Of a stretch of 16,893 nt of DNA, positions 13,550-16,893 are shown one piece after another; positions within the stretch are counted from its first letter, which is position 1, and every line of letters begins with the position of its first letter. Location: NCBI GenBank assembly GCA_020438525.1, contig JAGQUL010000130.1, positions 1-16,893 of the forward strand. Direction: 5' to 3'. The stretch comes from Thermoleophilia bacterium (GTDB taxonomy: Bacteria; Actinomycetota; Thermoleophilia; Gaiellales; SKUG01). Made by a program: the position numbers and the translations under genes. Under the pieces are notes generated by a model. That model was not told the DNA's origin. It searched no databases and worked only from the letters and a program-made list of their open reading frames with translations.

Positions 13550-14530
13550 GTGGCTGAAGGCTTTGGCATCAACAGTGCTGCCAACGGCGTGCAGTCGAAC
13601 CTTCCCGGCGCGCCCAAGGGCTCGCAGGCCGCGGAATCCGCCGCCTCCCTGCCGCAGGCGCCCACGGCGCAGCAGGCCAGCTCGGTCTCGCAGCCCACGA
13701 CCTACACCACGGATCCGGCGGTCAGCACGCAGGTCCACTCGAAGGTCGTCTCGCGCCTGCTCGACCAGAACGCGTCGGTCTACGCACCCGGGCTTGCCCG
13801 CGTGCCGCTGCCCGGCCGCCCCGAGGGCGAGCCGCGCACGATGCCCAAGAAGCCCGCCGGGCCGATGGTTCCCGCGCGCGACCTGCAGGGCGGCAAGTCA
13901 CCGATCGCGCCGCGATCGCTCTACGACGCGCGATCGAGCGTCGACTCGATCGGCACGCCACACGACGAGAGCGGCGAGTCGCACGTGCTTGCGACCGCGA
14001 ACGAAGGCGCATGGCGGATGCCGTCGCGGCACGGACTCGTGGCGTACACGAAGAACTCGCGCGGCGACAACGTCTACCTGACGCAGGAGCGCTGGCTGCA
14101 CATCCGCGAGAACCACATGGATCCCGCTCCGCAGCCGCGCGGCAAGCGCACCACGACCTACTGGCCCACCAGCCACGCGGTGAACGGCCCGTCGATGTCG
14201 GACCAGCAGGTGATCGGCGTGATCGTCGACACGCTGCGCAACGGCGTGCTGCGCACCGAGGTGCGCGATACCCGCATGGCCGAGTACGACCTGCCCGTGC
14301 ACGAGCGCGAGGCGTACGGCGTCAGCGAGGCGAAGGTCTCGATGGCACCCGACGGGCTGGTGCTGAGCGCGTACCCGGGTGCCGGCGACAACGTGCTCGC
14401 GGTCTACGAGATGTCGCCCGAGGACCACGCGGCCCTCGCCCAGGCGACCGGCGGCTCGGCCGCCCAGGCTGCCAGCGGCGACGACGAGCGCATGTTCCAG
14501 ACGAACATCGCCTCCACCTCGTTCGGCTGA
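13550..14530 (+). CDS. Protein with candidate BECR-fold (PBECR-like) nuclease domain
   Basis: 326 residues. GTG 13550 is chosen because GGAGG lies 6 nt upstream. Residues 1-120 are Ala/Ser/Pro/Gln-rich and disordered-looking, with no signal peptide. From about 160 the sequence changes to a compact domain: AYTKNSRGDNVYLTQERWLHIRENH has H184 and H189 in the arrangement V-Y-L-T-x-E-R-x-x-H-I-x-x-x-H. This is the hallmark of phage barnase-EndoU-colicin E5/D-RelE-like nucleases. It later ends in LVLSAYPGAG (Y275), like the usual T-A-Y-P strand. The predicted role is an RNase toxin or phage-type nuclease; recognition is by motif only. No antitoxin-like gene is adjacent. The gene has its own promoter and stands alone between the ABC operon and a tRNA. 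Confidence 0.68.
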   Translation: MAEGFGINSAANGVQSNLPGAPKGSQAAESAASLPQAPTAQQASSVSQPTTYTTDPAVSTQVHSKVVSRLLDQNASVYAPGLARVPLPGRPEGEPRTMPKKPAGPMVPARDLQGGKSPIAPRSLYDARSSVDSIGTPHDESGESHVLATANEGAWRMPSRHGLVAYTKNSRGDNVYLTQERWLHIRENHMDPAPQPRGKRTTTYWPTSHAVNGPSMSDQQVIGVIVDTLRNGVLRTEVRDTRMAEYDLPVHEREAYGVSEAKVSMAPDGLVLSAYPGAGDNVLAVYEMSPEDHAALAQATGGSAAQAASGDDERMFQTNIASTSFG

Positions 14531-14573
14531 TCGAACGACACGACGACGACCTCCGCATCTCGCCGTGATCCGG

Positions 14574-14602
14574 TTGCGTGGTCGCGCACCAGCGGGTAAA
14601 GT
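14574..14602 (+). promoter_or_regulatory. tRNA promoter
   Basis: TTGCGT (14574-14579) and TAAAGT (14597-14602) with 17-bp spacing, the best sigma-70-type pair in the window. The start would be near 14609, 7 nt before the mature tRNA. Confidence 0.75.
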
Positions 14603-14615
14603 TCGAGCAATGCGA

Positions 14616-14686
14616 TCCGGGATCGTCTAACGGTAGGACGTCCGCCTCTGGAGCGGAAAGTTGGGGTTCGAATCCCTGTCCCGGAA
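14616..14686 (+). tRNA. tRNA-Gln (anticodon CTG)
   Basis: The acceptor strand TCCGGGA (14616-14622) pairs with TCCCGGA (14679-14685), and A14686 is the discriminator. The D-arm has GTC/GAC around TAACGGTAG. The anticodon stem TCCGC/GCGGA encloses the 7-nt loop CTCTGGA, giving anticodon CTG (14648-14650), which reads CAG (Gln). The T-loop is TTCGAAT, on a stem with two wobble pairs. The 3' CCA is not encoded (CCT follows), so it must be added enzymatically. It is flanked by its own promoter and hairpin terminator. Confidence 0.95.
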
Positions 14687-14692
14687 CCTCCA

Positions 14693-14718
14693 CGAACCCT
14701 CGCTCCGGCGGGGGTTCG
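14693..14718 (+). terminator. Hairpin terminator after tRNA-Gln
   Basis: CGAACCC (14693-14699) pairs with GGGTTCG (14712-14718), with inner CGC/GCG pairing possible. It starts 6 nt after the tRNA and lies between it and the convergent membrane-protein gene, so it may serve both. Confidence 0.65.
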
Positions 14719-14730
14719 CGTCGTCTGCGG

Positions 14731-16035
14731 TCAGGCAGCCGCCTGCTGCTGCAGCTGGGCTCCCGGCGGCAGCTGCAGCCGCACGCCGACGTTCTGCGGC
14801 GATGCGTCCTGGCAGATCGCGGCGACGTGCCACCAGCCCGCTGCGGGCACCTGGAGCGTGACCGATCCGTCGGGTGCGGATGCCGCCGGCTGGATCCACT
14901 GACCGTTCGGGTCGCAGGCCATGATCCGCGGCGGTGCGCCCTGCCCCACGGCCGACCAGGCCTGGATCACGTCGCCCGCCTGGGCGGCGTGGACCCACCA
15001 ACCCTGCATCCCGCCGGGCTGGATCACGCCCTGCAGGTCGTGGAGCTGTGGCTGCGGCGTGGCTGCCGCCGTGGCTGCGGCCGCCCCGAAGTCGGCCGTG
15101 GCGACCTGGTGCGGCTCGACGCCCAGCGTGTCGTCGCCTCCGTCGCCGATGTGCACGGGCTCGCCCCACTCGCCGTGTTCGTCGAAGAGCGCGATCCATG
15201 CGAGCGCGACGAGCGAGGTGAACACGGCCACGACGAGGGTCACGCCGACCACTGCCACGATGCCCATTCCTTCAGCGGAGCTGCCCGTCGCGCTGCTCGC
15301 GGGACCGAACAGCTGCTCGCCGAGGCCCTTCAGCACGGTGCGCATGACGGGGCCGAACACGACGGTCGACGCGACCGCGAGCACGAGCACGCCCGCGAGG
15401 CGCGGCTTCACGAGCGGTGCCGGCGAGCCGGGTAGCACGCCCCGCTGCACGTCGACCGCATCGGCCGCGGCGTACAGGCACCACGCGCCGACCATCGCGA
15501 CCGCGAGCAGCCAGTCCATCGGGTGCTTGCCGAGCAGCTCGGCGACCTTGAGCACGAGCGGGGTGCTGGGCTCGCCGCCGGCGGCGGCCGCGCTGAACGC
15601 GTCGGCAAATGCGTTGACCATCGCGCGGACGAGCAGGATCGCGAGCACGAGCAGCGGCGACCACAGCACGCACAGGCGCAGCCAGTGACGCACGGCAGCA
15701 CCCGGCACTTCCTCGATGAACGACAGCGGCACCTCGTCCTCGCCCTCGGTCAAGGCGGTCGCAGCGACGGCCATCGGCCACGCGATGAACGCAACGACGA
15801 TCGCGTAGACGATCGAGATGCCGATCGAGATGCCGACCATCGACGGCGCGCCACCCGAAGATCCACCCGAGCTGCCACCGCCGAGGATCTTCTCCCACGG
15901 TGCGTGCAGCAGCAGCTCGAGCAGCACGACGTTGACCACCACCATCAGGGCTGCCGCTACGCCCAGGTGCGCAGCTCGTCGTCGCCCCAGAGCAAGGGCG
16001 TTTCCGGGCAATTGGGCGAGCGAAGCGAAGTCCAT
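14731..16035 (-). CDS. Polytopic membrane protein with Trp-rich C-terminal domain
   Basis: 434 residues from ATG 16035; no family recognised. After a basic N-terminus there are about six membrane helices (roughly 23-45, 67-95, 119-143, 172-193, 213-237, 260-287). A Gly/Ser linker (GGGSSGGSSGG) separates the first two. The last 145 residues are soluble, with an Asp/Gly/Glu stretch and two matching beta-rich segments, each with a Trp-Trp pair (GWWVHAA and GWWHVAA), two Cys and Gln/Ala-rich ends. This looks like a small carbohydrate- or protein-binding sandwich, but that is inference. Six helices and the basic N-terminus would put both ends in the cytoplasm. The ribosome binding site is weak (GGGG about 5 nt upstream). 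It diverges from the 16203 gene across 167 bp. Confidence 0.78.
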   Translation of the reverse strand: MDFASLAQLPGNALALGRRRAAHLGVAAALMVVVNVVLLELLLHAPWEKILGGGSSGGSSGGAPSMVGISIGISIVYAIVVAFIAWPMAVAATALTEGEDEVPLSFIEEVPGAAVRHWLRLCVLWSPLLVLAILLVRAMVNAFADAFSAAAAGGEPSTPLVLKVAELLGKHPMDWLLAVAMVGAWCLYAAADAVDVQRGVLPGSPAPLVKPRLAGVLVLAVASTVVFGPVMRTVLKGLGEQLFGPASSATGSSAEGMGIVAVVGVTLVVAVFTSLVALAWIALFDEHGEWGEPVHIGDGGDDTLGVEPHQVATADFGAAAATAAATPQPQLHDLQGVIQPGGMQGWWVHAAQAGDVIQAWSAVGQGAPPRIMACDPNGQWIQPAASAPDGSVTLQVPAAGWWHVAAICQDASPQNVGVRLQLPPGAQLQQQAAA

Positions 16036-16060
16036 GCAGCCCCATCGGTCGCCTGTGCGG

Positions 16061-16089
16061 TTTCCTGAAGGGTTCGTTGGACGTACGAT
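16061..16089 (+). promoter_or_regulatory. Weak promoter candidate for the 16203 gene
   Basis: TACGAT (16084-16089) is a fair -10 in the same CGTAC context as the promoters at 2795 and 13415. The matching -35 at 17 bp (TTTCCT) fits poorly. A 7-bp stem CGTGGCC/GGCCACG (16157-16163, 16177-16183) lies in the resulting leader. Confidence 0.3.
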
Positions 16090-16202
16090 CCCCGGTGGCG
16101 TGCGTCGCGTGCGTCCCGTGCCGGCCTGTCGGTGGCCGTGACCGCCCAACGTGCGGCGTGGCCGGCATGGTTCGGTGGCCACGGCGGGCAGTCTCCTGAA
16201 CC

Positions 16203-16893
16203 ATGACGAGTCTCGCGTTCTCCCCCACGCCCGTGTCAGCTTCCACGTCGCCTGCAGCGCGCGGCGTGTACGGACCACCGAGCGCGGTCGCTGGCAGCTC
16301 GTACGGCGTGCCGCCGACGAATCCGGTTCCGGGCTCGGTGCCGACGGTGTCGGCGACGTTCGTGACCGATCTCACGGAGGCATCGCGGCTCGCGGCCAGG
16401 GCGGTCGAGATGCTCGCCACGGTGCCGCAGGACGACCGCGGCTCGCAGTACACGAAGGACCTGCGGATCCGCATCTTCAAGACGGACATGGCCGCGCAGA
16501 AGCGCCTGGAGCGCCAGTTCGACGCGATGGGCAACGACGCAGGCGTGCTGAGCGAGCTGCGACGCGCCGATGCGTACCTCGAGGATGCGAACTGGCAGCT
16601 CGCGAAGAAGCCGAGCCCGGACGGCCGCTTCAACGGCGTGGACGTGCCGGGCGCGATGCGCGACATGTCCGAGGGTGCGCGGATCATCGCCGAGGTGCTG
16701 CGGTCGGCGGGTGGCGTGCCGACCGAGCCGTCGGTGCCGGCAAGCCCCGCGCCCGCGCCCGTACCCGGCTCCGGCACGTCGGTGCCGCCCACCACGCCGC
16801 CTGCGCCGCCCACCACGCCACCTGCGCCGCCCACGACGCCACCTGTGCCACCCACCACGCCGAACGGCGATCCCGGGCAGGTCGATCCGGACT
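16203..16893 (+). CDS. Hypothetical low-complexity/helical protein, 3' end outside window
   Basis: At least 230 residues, open to the right edge. The start is fixed by an in-frame TGA at 16197-16199 and the ATG at 16203, although no good Shine-Dalgarno precedes it. Residues 1-55 are Pro/Ser/Ala/Val/Gly-rich (including SPTPVSASTS) without a hydrophobic signal. About 55-175 form a helical, charged domain (LTEASRLAARAVEMLATV, KTDMAAQKRLERQFDAMG, ELRRADAYLEDANWQLAKK). From about 180 a Pro/Thr-rich linker begins, with seven-residue PPTTPPA repeats, after which another domain presumably follows outside the window. No family recognised. It shares the signal-less, Pro/Ala-rich start with the proteins at 2863, 6564 (minus) and 13550. 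Confidence 0.72.
   Translation, partial: MTSLAFSPTPVSASTSPAARGVYGPPSAVAGSSYGVPPTNPVPGSVPTVSATFVTDLTEASRLAARAVEMLATVPQDDRGSQYTKDLRIRIFKTDMAAQKRLERQFDAMGNDAGVLSELRRADAYLEDANWQLAKKPSPDGRFNGVDVPGAMRDMSEGARIIAEVLRSAGGVPTEPSVPASPAPAPVPGSGTSVPPTTPPAPPTTPPAPPTTPPVPPTTPNGDPGQVDPD
16785..16862. repeat. 21-bp coding tandem repeat (PPTTPPA linker)
   Basis: Three full 21-bp units (16785, 16806, 16827) and a 15-bp partial encode PPTTPPA, PPTTPPA, PPTTPPV, PPTTP. The units differ only at a few positions, mostly synonymous, as in a recent in-frame expansion. The product is an extended linker. Confidence 0.9.

Noticed and set aside
14521..14536. GTTCG/CGAAC stem over the stop codon of the BECR-like gene
   Set aside because: Five base pairs overlapping coding sequence; too weak to call a terminator.
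15272..16858. Minus-strand frame over the right end encoding Gly/Val-rich repeats (GGVVGGAGG)
   Set aside because: It is the antisense reading of the Pro/Thr linker repeat; the plus frame from 16203 has the charged helical domain and proper codon pattern.

Overview
The window is very GC-rich (about 70% by eye), densely packed, and uses many GTG starts and 4-base stop/start overlaps (GTGA, ATGA). It carries an MMPL-family transporter and a tRNA with no encoded CCA. This fits a high-GC Gram-positive bacterium (Actinomycetota). A deep lineage such as Thermoleophilia is possible but cannot be shown from this sequence alone.

Layout. Positions 1-2703 hold the end of a GNAT acetyltransferase gene, translationally coupled to a 731-residue MMPL/RND-type transporter. 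Positions 2772-3936 form a single-gene unit: promoter, a perfect leader hairpin, and a signal-peptide-less protein ending in a glucosaminidase/lysozyme-like domain. Positions 3977-5652 are a coupled pair, a hotdog-fold thioesterase-like protein and a lipase-like alpha/beta hydrolase, closed by a strong terminator hairpin. Positions 5788-7121 (minus strand) carry a low-complexity helical protein and a Sel1-repeat protein. Positions 7195-8613 encode a flavin disulfide oxidoreductase.

Positions 8614-9074 are non-coding and are the most unusual part. Eight copies of an 18-bp motif lie there, three in one orientation and five in the other, around a nested and exactly symmetric palindrome. A small two-helix membrane protein follows on the minus strand. 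Next come two coupled ABC half-transporters (9550-13268) whose motif pattern predicts a heterodimeric exporter with one degenerate ATP site.

Positions 13392-14530 hold a second promoter-leader-gene unit, for a protein with a candidate BECR-type (barnase/EndoU/colicin/RelE-like) nuclease domain. A tRNA-Gln(CTG) with its own promoter and hairpin terminator follows. The right end has a polytopic membrane protein on the minus strand and, diverging from it, a Pro/Thr-repeat protein that runs off the window.

A recurring theme is four separate genes (2863, 6564 minus, 13550, 16203) for proteins with no Sec signal but with long Ala/Pro/Ser/Gln/Gly-rich N-terminal segments. One carries a wall-cleaving domain and one a probable nuclease domain. 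They could be cargo of a non-Sec export route, but no secretion machinery is visible here, so this is inference. The repeat/palindrome locus at 8618-9037 and the BECR-like protein are the best candidates for something undescribed.
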